Below, in pieces: positions 13,364 to 21,219 of a stretch of 25,199 nt of DNA (the stretch's first letter is position 1; every line of letters starts with the position of its first letter). The notes under the pieces are model-generated. The model did no database searches, was not told the origin of the DNA, and saw nothing but the letters and a program-made list of their open reading frames with translations. The stretch is taken from positions 1 to 25,199 of the IMG/VR virus record IMGVR_UViG_3300037558_002079; one strand, given 5' to 3'. Source of the DNA: a virus. Made by a program: the position numbers and the translations under genes.

Positions 13364-14812
13364 ATGACAACTGTGGTAGGAAATAAAATTTTAAAAAATT
13401 TAGGCACAACCCAAACTACCCTTTTAGAAACCACAGCTAATAATCGTTTCACTGTGATTGGTCTAAGTTTCACTAATGTGAGTGATAGTATTGTTTACGT
13501 AGATGCCACCTTGGATGATGGCTACTACATGAAAGATGTGATGCTGCCAGTTGGTAGCAGTCTCAGAGCCATCAATTCTGGCGAAAAACTTACAATGGGG
13601 TTCAACAGTAATTTCAAAGTAAGTGCATCGGCAAATAATTCTATTGACGTTATTGCTAGTTTTGCTAGTATCGTAGAACAAGGTCTTGACACTGAAGTAC
13701 AACTGCTTGAAGGTGAAGGCATACGAATAGTAAGGAATGGTAATAAAATAAGGGTAGGTGTTGTACCGCAAGATTTACATATTGGTGTGGCAGCAGATGA
13801 TAGTTCAGTCAAAGATATCAAGATTGGAGAAACACTAGAATTACGTGGCACCCAAAATATATCAACTGCAAGTGATGCAGAAGGCCGTATAACTTTTACT
13901 GGTCCAGATCTTACATCTTATGTACAAAGCACAGATGTAGCTTGGCAGATTAGTGCGGATAATGATACATACCGAAATATAATTGTAGGAAACAGGATAA
14001 AAGTCAGCGGTACACAAAATGTTTCAACAACTAGCGATGCAGTAGGAAACATAGTAATTGCTGGACCTGATCTTTCTAATTATGTGCAAAACACTGCCAC
14101 TGCTTTCAGTATTACCACAGATGACACTACCACAGATCCTGTTTTAATAAATGAAACGATACAAATAAAAGGCGGTAATAATATCACAACCAGTAACGAT
14201 GGCAGTGGTGGCATTGTTATTTCTGGACCCGCTAATCTGTTGAACATAGGAGCTGATGATTTACAATATAAACAATTAAGTATTGGCGCAAACTTTGCTA
14301 TAAAAGGAGGCACCAATGTTACAACAACAAGTGATGCAAATGGCAATATAACAATAAATGGTGCAGATCTTACAAGTTATGTGCAAAACACAGATGTCGC
14401 GTGGCGAAAGGGTGATCAAGCAGGTACATATCAGGATGTAACTGTAAACAACACGGTGCAGTTCAGAGGCTATAACGGTATTACCGTTTCTCACATTACA
14501 AATGGTATTGGTATCACCGGTCCGAGTGTGCTTTGGAGGATCGCAGCAGATGATGATCAATACAAAACAGTAGGTGTAAATCAGAACATTAAGCTAATTG
14601 GAGGTTCAGGTATTACCACTACAAGTGATTCAAGTGGAAATATTACAATCACCGCTGGTGGGGGTGCAATCACTCTAGGTTCACTAGCAAATGTAACCAC
14701 AACTAATCCACAGAATAATGATATATTGGTTTACAATAATAACCAATGGGTAAACACTCCAAACACTGCAGGCGATTTAGATCCAATCGTTGCTGCAATA
14801 GCATTAGGATAA
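13364..14812 (+). CDS. virion protein with six beta repeats (482 aa)
   Basis: Residues 1-107 form a domain (FTVIGLSFTNVSDSIVYVDA, LPVGSSLRAINSGEKLTMGF) that resembles the whole of the 116-residue protein encoded next. From about 138 to 431 there are six repeats spaced 43-54 residues apart, with the core ADDxxxKxIxIGxxIxxxGGxNITTTSDxxGNIxIxGP; several are separated by DLTSYVQ-type linkers. The pattern predicts a repetitive beta shaft. The C-terminus has ITLGSLANVTTTNPQ and QWVNT, a standard fibre motif. It starts 3 bp after the upstream stop. It is probably a baseplate-proximal fibre or connector; the exact T4 equivalent is unclear. Confidence 0.78.
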   Translation: MTTVVGNKILKNLGTTQTTLLETTANNRFTVIGLSFTNVSDSIVYVDATLDDGYYMKDVMLPVGSSLRAINSGEKLTMGFNSNFKVSASANNSIDVIASFASIVEQGLDTEVQLLEGEGIRIVRNGNKIRVGVVPQDLHIGVAADDSSVKDIKIGETLELRGTQNISTASDAEGRITFTGPDLTSYVQSTDVAWQISADNDTYRNIIVGNRIKVSGTQNVSTTSDAVGNIVIAGPDLSNYVQNTATAFSITTDDTTTDPVLINETIQIKGGNNITTSNDGSGGIVISGPANLLNIGADDLQYKQLSIGANFAIKGGTNVTTTSDANGNITINGADLTSYVQNTDVAWRKGDQAGTYQDVTVNNTVQFRGYNGITVSHITNGIGITGPSVLWRIAADDDQYKTVGVNQNIKLIGGSGITTTSDSSGNITITAGGGAITLGSLANVTTTNPQNNDILVYNNNQWVNTPNTAGDLDPIVAAIALG

Positions 14813-14815
14813 ATA

Positions 14816-15166
14816 ATGGCGAGCGTATTTAAAGTTAAAACAAAAGCAGATACAAGTGCAAGCACAGCAGATACAGTCTATACAGTGCCTGCCAGTAAGA
14901 CATCAGTGGTGCTAGGACTTGTGCTGGCTAACAAGGCCGCAGCAAATATTACAGTAACTGTCACGCTGGTATCTGATACAGCAGACACAGAAACGAATGC
15001 AGATGTTCTATTATTAAGTGGAGTTAGTGTGCCACAGAACAGCACACTAGAAATGTTTGCAGGACAAAAATTGGTATTACAGCAGACAGATGCCATAAAA
15101 GTTTTAAGTAGCACTGCGAGTGCATTAGATGTTACACTCAGTATTTTAGAAATGGATAATGCATGA
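14816..15166 (+). CDS. small beta-domain virion protein (116 aa)
   Basis: A single compact domain with alternating strands: VYTVPASKTSVVLGLVLAN, ITVTVTLVSDTAD, then SGVSVPQNSTLEMFAGQKLV and a final VTLSILEMDNA. It matches in order and spacing the N-terminal 107 residues of the 482-residue protein just upstream (GLSFTN...LPVGSSLRAINSGEKL), so the two probably share a fold, and one may be a stand-alone duplicate. It could cap or bridge fibres, or form a small decoration protein. Its end overlaps the next start (ATGA). Confidence 0.7.
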   Translation: MASVFKVKTKADTSASTADTVYTVPASKTSVVLGLVLANKAAANITVTVTLVSDTADTETNADVLLLSGVSVPQNSTLEMFAGQKLVLQQTDAIKVLSSTASALDVTLSILEMDNA

Positions 15167-15402
15167 GTAAAGTTTTGGATATTGCTAATAATCAATTTGC
15201 GTTGTTGTCAGGTGTGTCTGTACCGCAAGTAATTAACACAGCATATACGGCAATCGCAGGTAAAAACAGTTTATTTTATGGCACAGTTGAATTTAGCAAT
15301 ACTGTAACGGTGCCTAACACAGCAAATCTTATGTTTATAGGTACAGATGTAGATTTTAAACAAGATATCAATGTGCAAGGCACATTAGATTGGAGAACAT
15401 AA
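15163..15402 (+). CDS. short beta-structured fibre stub (79 aa), cassette A
   Basis: A 79-residue piece with the pattern GKNSLFYGTVEFSNTVTVP...INVQGTLDW. The same pattern (x-L-x-G-x-V/I-x-V-P/x...NVxGT) recurs in the 72- and 74-residue proteins of later cassettes and at the C-termini of the two MPYxG proteins, so it is a shared docking or shaft unit. The ATG overlaps the upstream stop (ATGA), and the next ATG follows its stop directly. It looks like the N-terminal part of a fibre split off as a separate chain. It has no enzymatic features. Confidence 0.72.
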   Translation: MSKVLDIANNQFALLSGVSVPQVINTAYTAIAGKNSLFYGTVEFSNTVTVPNTANLMFIGTDVDFKQDINVQGTLDWRT

Positions 15403-15906
15403 ATGGCAGATTTTAAATTAAATGGCGTAACATTTGCTACAGAGAGTAATAATAAAATAAATTTCAGTAGCGATGTTTTATTCAATGGACATGTATTGCA
15501 GGTTGTGCAGCAACAACACACTAGTGGGGCAGCAATTGGTACAGGTTATACTACACCGGTTGCAACAAACTTTATAGCAACATTGCCCTCTTTAAAGTCA
15601 AACACTAATAAAATTTTTATATCTCTCAATGGTGGAGAAGCTGATTGTGATGGTGCAGGTATTAGAACTTTATATTTTTATCAATCAATAGCCGGTGCAT
15701 CATACACGGCGATACCTAATGCAGAATTTGCCCAATCTGTAAATCATACATCTTATTCTAGATTTCCTACTGCAAATCAATGGTTGTATACACCAGCCAC
15801 GACACTGCAGGTTAGTATACAAGTTTATTTGTCAGCTAGTGCAAACAATCATTGGCTTACAAATGGTAAAGTGGTGACTCTAACGCTTATGGAGATAGGA
15901 CAATGA
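15403..15906 (+). CDS. receptor-binding tip protein (167 aa), cassette A
   Basis: Residues 1-30 hold an N-terminal motif (ADFKLNGVTFATES) like those of other tips here. The NGHVLQVVQQQH stretch at 28-39 marks the entry to a globular beta domain common in phage fibre tips (compare FAGHILQVQYTQ and FPAGHVIQTRS in cassettes B and E). Strands such as KIFISLNGGEADC, RTLYFYQSIAG and TLQVSIQVYLSAS suggest a jelly-roll head of about 130 residues. The TDW-type chaperone gene follows with an ATGA overlap, the usual order for a fibre and its helper. The ligand is unknown. Confidence 0.75.
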   Translation: MADFKLNGVTFATESNNKINFSSDVLFNGHVLQVVQQQHTSGAAIGTGYTTPVATNFIATLPSLKSNTNKIFISLNGGEADCDGAGIRTLYFYQSIAGASYTAIPNAEFAQSVNHTSYSRFPTANQWLYTPATTLQVSIQVYLSASANNHWLTNGKVVTLTLMEIGQ

Positions 15907-16238
15907 ATTATAGAAATGAAGCATTAAAAATCATAATGAAGGGAAGGATTTGGACCAATACAGCAAATAATGAAATTATTATTCATGATAACGGACACAA
16001 ACCTACTGAAACAGAAATACAAGAAAAAATAGAAGAAGTTATTGCTGCTGAACCTATGATGATGTTGAGAGATGAGAGAGATAAACTTCTTGCCGAAACA
16101 GATTGGCGAGCAACAATTGATTATCAAGGTGCAAAACAGAGTGAATGGTTGACTTATAGGCAAGCACTGAGAGACTTGCCAGCCAACACAGCAGATGCCA
16201 ATAATCCAACATGGCCAACACCCCCGGAGAGTGATTAA
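15903..16238 (+). CDS. tail-fibre assembly chaperone (Phage_tail_APC-like, 111 aa), cassette A
   Basis: The C-terminal half has the tail assembly chaperone signature RDKLLAETDW (59-68) followed by SEWLTYRQALRDLP (80-93), then a Pro-rich end. The N-terminal 50 residues are helical with an acidic stretch (TETEIQEKIEEVIAAE). Two paralogues occur at 17609 and 21845, each placed directly after a tip gene. The expected role is folding or trimerisation of the tip it follows. The start overlaps the tip stop (ATGA). CCGGAG near its end probably serves as the ribosome site of the next gene, which overlaps its stop (TAATG). Confidence 0.85.
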   Translation: MNYRNEALKIIMKGRIWTNTANNEIIIHDNGHKPTETEIQEKIEEVIAAEPMMMLRDERDKLLAETDWRATIDYQGAKQSEWLTYRQALRDLPANTADANNPTWPTPPESD

Positions 16239-16717
16239 TGCCATACCTAGGATCAGCACCAAGGACCACAAACGCAGCTAATTTGATAGATCATAAGGAA
16301 TATCTTGGTGCTAATGCTGACACGGCAACCAACAGTGGATACTATACTTTTGTTGCAAGTTATACACCAAATCATGTGAGTGTGATTGTGAGAGGTATTA
16401 ATCTCGCAACCAGTGATTATGTAGCTACAAATGGTGTAGATATACGCATACCAACCAGCAGTATTACACTGCAAGCGGAAGACGTAATAGAAATACTAGG
16501 ACATACCACAACCACTAATCAAGTGATAGAACGCAGTGATATACACCTAACAGGCGGACAGGCTGTAAACATGCAGAAAGTAGAAGCAAGATATTTTATG
16601 AATCCCAATACTTATACTGCTGATCTACATATTCCTGCTGCAAACAATGCATTCTTTGCTGGACCTGTCAATTTTACAGGTACACTGAATGTTGAGGGTG
16701 TGCTAAACGTAATTTAG
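16238..16717 (+). CDS. fibre adaptor protein of the MPYxG type (159 aa), cassette B
   Basis: It begins MPYLGSAPRTT, an N-terminus typical of fibre adaptors in T4- and T7-like marine phages. A beta domain follows (YYTFVASYTPNHVSVIVRGI, then SITLQAEDVIEILG), similar to one copy of the two-copy domain in the cassette C protein. The C-terminal 35 residues (ADLHIPAANNAFFAGPVNFT) match the short stub proteins. It is probably the part that docks the next chains to the tail. It is coupled to the chaperone upstream by TAATG. Confidence 0.75.
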   Translation: MPYLGSAPRTTNAANLIDHKEYLGANADTATNSGYYTFVASYTPNHVSVIVRGINLATSDYVATNGVDIRIPTSSITLQAEDVIEILGHTTTTNQVIERSDIHLTGGQAVNMQKVEARYFMNPNTYTADLHIPAANNAFFAGPVNFTGTLNVEGVLNVI

Positions 16718-16725
16718 GAAAAACT

Positions 16726-16944
16726 ATGCCAAGTATTACTAAACAGAAAAGTGTACTAGTTGGAATAAACACAAAAACGTTTACGAATGATGTTGTGGTA
16801 GATAATAACTACAGCGCCATACTAAGTGGTCCTATCACAGTTCCAAATATCACAGTGAATGGCACACTGAATGTTGTAAACAATCTCAATGTTACAGGTA
16901 ACATTGTGATTGGCAGCACAGGAAACTTAAATTTAACTGGATGA
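16726..16944 (+). CDS. short beta-structured fibre stub (72 aa), cassette B
   Basis: A 72-residue protein: a basic N-terminus (PSITKQKSVLVG), then NNYSAILSGPITVPNITVNG and a series of NV/NL steps ending in GNLNLTG. It is close to the 74-residue stub at 20995 (DNYSAILVGPITVSGSITVP), which shows duplication of the unit. The following tip gene starts 3 bp after its stop. It is likely a shaft segment made as a separate chain. Confidence 0.72.
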   Translation: MPSITKQKSVLVGINTKTFTNDVVVDNNYSAILSGPITVPNITVNGTLNVVNNLNVTGNIVIGSTGNLNLTG

Positions 16945-16947
16945 TCA

Positions 16948-17589
16948 ATGCCTGATGCAAGTTTGACCATAGATGGCACAGAAGTAATACGTAAAGCAAG
17001 CGGAGTTGTAACTGCAAATCATTTTGCTGGACATATTTTACAAGTACAGTATACTCAGTTTAAGGGTACTGCTAGGATGACAGGTATGGTAAAACGTACT
17101 CATTATCCAATTTGTGATGGAGTAGCTGGAAGTGGCACTGAAATTTTAAATGTAAGCATAACTCCTAGATTTACTAATTCAGTTATTTGGTTACAGGTTG
17201 GTTGGTGTGGAGAATTTGAAGATTATAATGTTGTTCATGATTCTATGTTTGGAATTATAAGAGATTCTACAGCAATTGGAATTCCAGATATTGGTGGTGG
17301 TTTAGGTTCTGTAAACGTTATGGCTCATGGAGTAACACCTCCTGCTTTAAGTTTTTATGGTGATGACGCTACAGATACTTTGGAAAGTGCGAAATATCAA
17401 TATTTTGATCAGCCAAACACACTTTCTGCTGTTACCTATAAAGTTTCTATACACTATTCAAGAAATATCAGTGCTACTGGATTATATACAAATAGAAATG
17501 TTGCAGGTAATGCAGCTACAGGTTCATATGATTTAGAAAATAAAGAACGTGGAATATCATCTATTGTTGCTATGGAAATAAAACAATAA
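16948..17589 (+). CDS. receptor-binding tip protein (213 aa), cassette B
   Basis: The N-terminal module is SLTIDGTEVIRKASGVVTAN, then FAGHILQVQYTQ at 26-37, the border motif shared with the tips of cassettes A and E. The globular part of about 170 residues has strands such as SVIWLQVGWCGEFED and TYKVSIHYSRNIS and ends SSIVAMEIKQ, the usual end of this fold (compare LTLMEIGQ in cassette A and FIVQEVQQ in cassette E). The three tips share entry and exit motifs but little in between, as expected of receptor-binding heads under diversifying selection. A TDW-type chaperone gene follows after 19 bp. Confidence 0.78.
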   Translation: MPDASLTIDGTEVIRKASGVVTANHFAGHILQVQYTQFKGTARMTGMVKRTHYPICDGVAGSGTEILNVSITPRFTNSVIWLQVGWCGEFEDYNVVHDSMFGIIRDSTAIGIPDIGGGLGSVNVMAHGVTPPALSFYGDDATDTLESAKYQYFDQPNTLSAVTYKVSIHYSRNISATGLYTNRNVAGNAATGSYDLENKERGISSIVAMEIKQ

Positions 17590-17608
17590 TAAAGTAAAAG
17601 GTAATTAA

Positions 17609-17884
17609 ATGAGTAATGCTAGAGATATTGCAGAGGTTGAACAGCAAGAAAAGACTTGGCAAGATCAAGCTTATGACCGTGCATTAAGGAGACTGCGAGA
17701 AAAACGCAATCAACTCTTAACAGAAACAGATTGGATTATCACAAAAGGATTAGAGCAGGGCACAGAACTTACTGAATGGAAAACATATAGACAGTCACTA
17801 AGAGATTTTCCCACAACAGCTGAACCACAACTAGATGACGATGGTAATTTAACAAACATAATTTGGCCGGAGGTACCTGCGTAA
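17609..17884 (+). CDS. tail-fibre assembly chaperone (Phage_tail_APC-like, 91 aa), cassette B
   Basis: It carries RNQLLTETDW (33-42) and TEWKTYRQSLRDFP (55-68), then a C-terminal block LDDDGNLTNIIWPEVP (75-90) that is nearly the same in the cassette E chaperone. The N-terminal helix is shorter than in its paralogues. The codons for its last residues include CCGGAGG, well placed as ribosome site for the next gene, whose ATG overlaps the stop (TAATG). It probably serves the 213-residue tip. Confidence 0.83.
   Translation: MSNARDIAEVEQQEKTWQDQAYDRALRRLREKRNQLLTETDWIITKGLEQGTELTEWKTYRQSLRDFPTTAEPQLDDDGNLTNIIWPEVPA
17863..17879 (+). repeat. 17-bp perfect repeat, copy 1 (with 22186-22202)
   Basis: TTGGCCGGAGGTACCTG occurs here and at 22186-22202, at the 3' ends of two chaperone genes. 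It encodes WPEVP and also contains the GGAGG ribosome site for the next gene. It is a shared joint between cassettes. Confidence 0.85.
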
Positions 17885-18531
17885 TGCCTTACATAGGGAA
17901 CCAACCAACCACTGAAACGGTACAGGACAGTAGATCATACACAGGCGATGGCACTCGCACAGTTTTTGGTGTAAAATATAACAGTAATTTTGTCTCAGTA
18001 TTCCAAAACGGAATAAAACTAAATGAAGGTACTGATTACAATATCCATGCTGAAGGCACAATGATTACCTTTGTTGCCGCACCAGAGTCAGGAGATATTG
18101 TTAATGTAGTTGGCACTAATGAACTTACAGACATAGCTCGCAGCAGTTACATGCGAGAAACATTTACCAGCACTGCCGGACAAACAGAGTTTTCAGTCAC
18201 GCAAAATTTTGGTGCGAGTGATAAAATTAACGTGTATCTAAATGGCTTGCGATTGAGCGAAATAGACTACACGATAAATTACACCACCAGGAAAATAATT
18301 TTTGCAGCAGGTAGGTTGGTAGATGATGTTGTGGCAGTTGAAATAATTACTCCTGGATTCCGCAGTGATCAACATTTTACCCGGGGAGAAAGTGCACATC
18401 ATCTCAGTTTGGCTAATCCCAGCACTATGTATGCAGATGTAACAGTAGCTGCAGATGAAAATGCATTGATAGTTGGTCCTTTAACAGTAAATAGTATTAT
18501 AACAGTAAATGGAAGTTTAACGATAATATAA
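17884..18531 (+). CDS. fibre adaptor protein of the MPYxG type with duplicated domain (215 aa), cassette C
   Basis: The start is placed at the ATG at 17884 (TAATG overlap, GGAGG upstream, MPYIG N-terminus like MPYLG at 16238); an in-frame ATG 21 bp earlier lies inside the chaperone gene. There are two copies of a roughly 65-residue beta domain: GDGTRTVFGVKYNSNFVSVF...NGIKLNEGTDY (about 20-80), and AGQTEFSVTQNFGASDKINV...NGLRLSEIDY (about 95-158). This domain is common in T7- and T4-like fibre proteins. The C-terminal 35 residues (ADVTVAADENALIVGPLTVN) are the stub pattern. It is probably the docking base for the collar-type tip that follows. Confidence 0.78.
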   Translation: MPYIGNQPTTETVQDSRSYTGDGTRTVFGVKYNSNFVSVFQNGIKLNEGTDYNIHAEGTMITFVAAPESGDIVNVVGTNELTDIARSSYMRETFTSTAGQTEFSVTQNFGASDKINVYLNGLRLSEIDYTINYTTRKIIFAAGRLVDDVVAVEIITPGFRSDQHFTRGESAHHLSLANPSTMYADVTVAADENALIVGPLTVNSIITVNGSLTII

Positions 18532-18532
18532 C

Positions 18533-19219
18533 ATGGCAAGTTCACTACACATAGATAATCTAAAAGAAAGAACCCTTGCAAATTCTATTGTCCTACATAA
18601 TAATATCCGTAACTCTAGTGGTTTAGTGTTAGTAAATGTTAATGGTGACGACACTGCTACATTCAATGCCAGCTTTATTGGTTCAATCGCAGCGTTTGGC
18701 ACCGACGTAGTGCCTGCAGGATGGTTAGAGTGTGACGGATCTGCTGTAAACCAATCGACTTACAGTAGCCTGTATGGTGTGATTGGTACGAAGTGGGTAA
18801 CTGCATGGGCATCAGGACAGAGCATTACCGCAAACCAATATAGGAAAAACGCTGCAGGTGCAGTATATCAAGCAGTAGGTTCAGGCACTACTAGTGGTTC
18901 AGACCTTGAATCAGATAGCGGGGTCAGTTGGAACCCAGTCTCAGTTTTCGAAGTACCTGATCTACGTGGAGAATTCCTGCGTGGTTGGGACAACACTAGA
19001 GGCGTAGATTCTAGCAGGACATTTGCTAGTGCTCAAGGCGATCTGTTCAAAAGCCATAATCATAACACAGGCGGTATAGGTTTTGGCGGAGGTAGTGCTA
19101 CCTCCAGTCATTTTTATGCTGTTGGTAGTGGTGGCGGTGGACCAGTCACTGTAACCAGCGCAGGTGGGTCAGAAACAAGACCTAGGAATATCTCTGTTAT
19201 GTATTGTATAAAACACTAG
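18533..19219 (+). CDS. phage tail collar domain fibre tip (228 aa), cassette C
   Basis: It has the tail collar family pattern found in T4 gp12 and many fibre tips: IGSIAAFG, then PAGWLECDGSAVNQSTYSSL (61-80), VPDLRGEFLRGWDN (141-154), the histidine cluster SHNHN (174-178), a Gly-rich loop and the C-terminal ETRPRNISVMYCIK (214-227). In gp12 the histidines bind metal along the trimer axis; that is likely here too. Residues 1-45 are a short shaft. It is a host-receptor binding protein by family. The Tfa-like chaperone gene that follows matches this tip class and differs from the TDW type used in cassettes A, B and E. Confidence 0.88.
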   Translation: MASSLHIDNLKERTLANSIVLHNNIRNSSGLVLVNVNGDDTATFNASFIGSIAAFGTDVVPAGWLECDGSAVNQSTYSSLYGVIGTKWVTAWASGQSITANQYRKNAAGAVYQAVGSGTTSGSDLESDSGVSWNPVSVFEVPDLRGEFLRGWDNTRGVDSSRTFASAQGDLFKSHNHNTGGIGFGGGSATSSHFYAVGSGGGGPVTVTSAGGSETRPRNISVMYCIKH

Positions 19220-19225
19220 GAAAAC

Positions 19226-19558
19226 ATGTACGCTTATAATATTTACACAGGACAACCAGTACGTAGACAAAGAAGTCCCCTAGAAGAAAATGTATATCTG
19301 TTACCCAAGGACAGTACAGAAGTCGCACCGCCGGAGTTTGATACTGACAAAGAAACTTGTGTGTTTAATGGTGTTGAATGGATAATAGCGAAAATAACAA
19401 CACCTGAACCAATAGCAGAACCTGAACCCACTTATCAAGAAAAAAGATTGACTGCATATGGTTCTCCACATGAACAATTAGAATTTATAACTGAGAAAGG
19501 TTTAACTGCATGGAAGAGTCGTGTGGCAGAAATTAAGAAACAATATCCGAAAGAATAA
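19226..19558 (+). CDS. Tfa-like tail-fibre assembly protein (110 aa), cassette C
   Basis: The N-terminal half follows the Tfa/gp38-like pattern: YAYNIYTGQPV, SPLEENVYLLPKDSTEVAPP and ETCVFNGVEWIIAK. After a Pro/Glu-rich linker the C-terminal part reads YGSPHEQLEFITEKGLTAWK...IKKQYPKE, a helical segment common behind marine phage fibre genes. It lies 6 bp after the collar tip stop, so it should help that tip fold. The start ATG follows AGGAAA. It belongs to a family unrelated to the TDW-type chaperones of the neighbouring cassettes. Confidence 0.82.
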   Translation: MYAYNIYTGQPVRRQRSPLEENVYLLPKDSTEVAPPEFDTDKETCVFNGVEWIIAKITTPEPIAEPEPTYQEKRLTAYGSPHEQLEFITEKGLTAWKSRVAEIKKQYPKE

Positions 19559-19560
19559 CT

Positions 19561-20826
19561 ATGCCAGGTATAATCAAAGTAGATGAAATAGAACAAGGAC
19601 CAGGAGGCGCTGGTGTAAAGCTGAAACATGCTCTCAAAGACAGCAGTGGCCAGGACATAATCAGTGAAACCGCAAACACTGTCACAGTTGCTACTGATAA
19701 ATTAAATATTGGCACAACTGAGGTAATAGACAGCTCAAGACAGATAAAGAATACCACACTGGCAGATAGTGTGGTACCTGCACACAGCTACATGTTTCGA
19801 AACAAGATTATAAATGGCAGTATGTCAGTAGCACAGTATTCAACCACACCAGTCACAGGTGTCACCGCATCGGGAAAACCCGTGGTTTGTGATAGATGGC
19901 ATACGTTTGGTAGCGGATTTGGTGAATATACTCTAGCACAAAGCACTGATGCACCTGCAGGCTTTGCAACAAGTTTGTTGATAGACAACACAGCAACCAG
20001 TGGTGCTGGTGGTTCAGATCATTTTGGCATACAATACAAGTTTGAAGGTCAGGAACTACAATCATTCGTAAAAGGCAACAGTGCTGCACAGCCAATGACC
20101 GTGAGTTGGTATAGCAAGACCACCAAGCCCGGGGTGTACACTGTAGAGCTAGACGATCGAGATAACACTCGCAGTATATCAGCACAATTTACAGCAACCA
20201 CTGCTTGGACAAGGCACAGTGTTACATTTCCAGGTGATACTACAGGGGCGCTTGATAATGATAATCTTGCTTCTTTGCATTTAAGCTGGTGGTTAATGGC
20301 AGGCACAGGCTTTACCAGTGGTACACTACAAACAGCATGGGATGCTAGGACTAATGCAAACAGGGTAAGCTCAACAAATATTAATCTAAGTGATAATATT
20401 GCAAACAGTTTTTACATTACCGGAGTACAATTAGAAATGGGCAACACAGCCACACCATTTGAGCATCGTCAAATAGGAATGGAATTAAGTTTGTGTCAAA
20501 GGTATTTCTTTAATTTTACATCACTTAGTGGGTTGATAATACATCCCTACACAAGCACATTATCACAAACAAATATATATTTTCCTGTTTCAATGAGAAG
20601 TACCCCAACAATAGCCACAATCACTTCTGATAGAGTCGCTTTAGGAGGTGTATCTAATATATCAACTACATTAACTTCTGGAACCACTTCTTATAGGAGC
20701 AATTCTGGTGGATCTCAACAGGTAACAATACGATTCACTTCCTCAACATCACTTACTACTGGGACAAGTTATATGATATTTCCTGATTCAGTTAACAGTG
20801 GTGCTACATTTTCATCAGAGTTATAA
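19561..20826 (+). CDS. tail-fibre receptor-binding protein (421 aa), cassette D
   Basis: Residues 1-75 are an N-terminal shaft (MPGIIKVDEIEQG, NIGTTEVIDSSRQI). From FRNKIINGSMSVAQ (79-92) starts a jelly-roll domain of about 230 residues that ends with VQLEMGNTATPFEHRQIG and LCQRYF (289-315). It is the widespread fibre domain with the ending VQLE-G...TPFE-R..G.EL.LCQRY. A separate C-terminal tip (317-421) has Ser/Thr-rich strands and ends SSEL. Proteins at 22737 and 23984 share the first parts but differ after CQRY. The small 53-residue gene follows with a TAATG overlap. Its role should be host recognition. Confidence 0.83.
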   Translation: MPGIIKVDEIEQGPGGAGVKLKHALKDSSGQDIISETANTVTVATDKLNIGTTEVIDSSRQIKNTTLADSVVPAHSYMFRNKIINGSMSVAQYSTTPVTGVTASGKPVVCDRWHTFGSGFGEYTLAQSTDAPAGFATSLLIDNTATSGAGGSDHFGIQYKFEGQELQSFVKGNSAAQPMTVSWYSKTTKPGVYTVELDDRDNTRSISAQFTATTAWTRHSVTFPGDTTGALDNDNLASLHLSWWLMAGTGFTSGTLQTAWDARTNANRVSSTNINLSDNIANSFYITGVQLEMGNTATPFEHRQIGMELSLCQRYFFNFTSLSGLIIHPYTSTLSQTNIYFPVSMRSTPTIATITSDRVALGGVSNISTTLTSGTTSYRSNSGGSQQVTIRFTSSTSLTTGTSYMIFPDSVNSGATFSSEL

Positions 20827-20987
20827 TGTATAAATTAATAAAAGAAAATAACAATATTGTAAATATCTTAAATCTAAAACAGCAATTATGGATTCCATTA
20901 GACCCAGCCAACTCAGACTATCAAGAATACTTAACGTGGCTTGCAGAAGGTAATGAACCAGAACCAGCAGATGAACCGGGAGAATAA
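20826..20987 (+). CDS. small acidic fibre-partner protein (53 aa), cassette D
   Basis: A gene too short for many gene finders. It runs from an ATG that overlaps the fibre stop (TAATG) to TAA at 20985-20987. The N-terminal MYKLIKENNN and the C-terminal half IPLDPANSDYQEYLTWLAEG, then NEPEPADEPGE, are closely matched by the 55-residue protein at 23798. The motif IP-D--N-DYQEYL-WLA-GNEPEPAD is known to me as a conserved small protein next to fibre genes in phages. Strict placement after RNKIING-type fibres suggests a dedicated chaperone or a small subunit. The gene is real by conservation; its function is inference. Confidence 0.8.
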   Translation: MYKLIKENNNIVNILNLKQQLWIPLDPANSDYQEYLTWLAEGNEPEPADEPGE

Positions 20988-20994
20988 ATAACAT

Positions 20995-21219
20995 ATGTCA
21001 GGAACACTATACGCAGATAACTTCCATGGTAAGTTGATGATGCATGATACAACATACAGTGACACAGTAACCATAACTGATAATTATTCAGCCATTCTGG
21101 TTGGACCTATCACGGTCAGTGGTAGCATAACCGTGCCAGAAACCAGCAATCTTACTGTGTTTAACAACATCTCAGTCACAGGCACTGTTGACGTAACAGG
21201 TACAATGGATATAAGATGA
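20995..21219 (+). CDS. short beta-structured fibre stub (74 aa), cassette E
   Basis: A 74-residue paralogue of the cassette B stub: SGTLYADNFHGKL, then DNYSAILVGPITVSGSITVP and repeated NV/VTG steps ending in VTGTMDIR. No ribosome site stands close to the ATG; TAAATA, formed by the upstream stop codon plus ATA, ends 4 bases before it, and GGGAG is 12 bases away. Its end overlaps the tip gene by ATGA. It is likely a shaft segment made as a separate chain. Confidence 0.72.
   Translation: MSGTLYADNFHGKLMMHDTTYSDTVTITDNYSAILVGPITVSGSITVPETSNLTVFNNISVTGTVDVTGTMDIR

Noticed and set aside
17863-17884. Earlier ATG for the cassette C adaptor
   Set aside because: It would add seven residues encoded inside the chaperone gene; the ATG at 17884 has GGAGG, a TAATG overlap and the MPYIG start shared with the paralogue.
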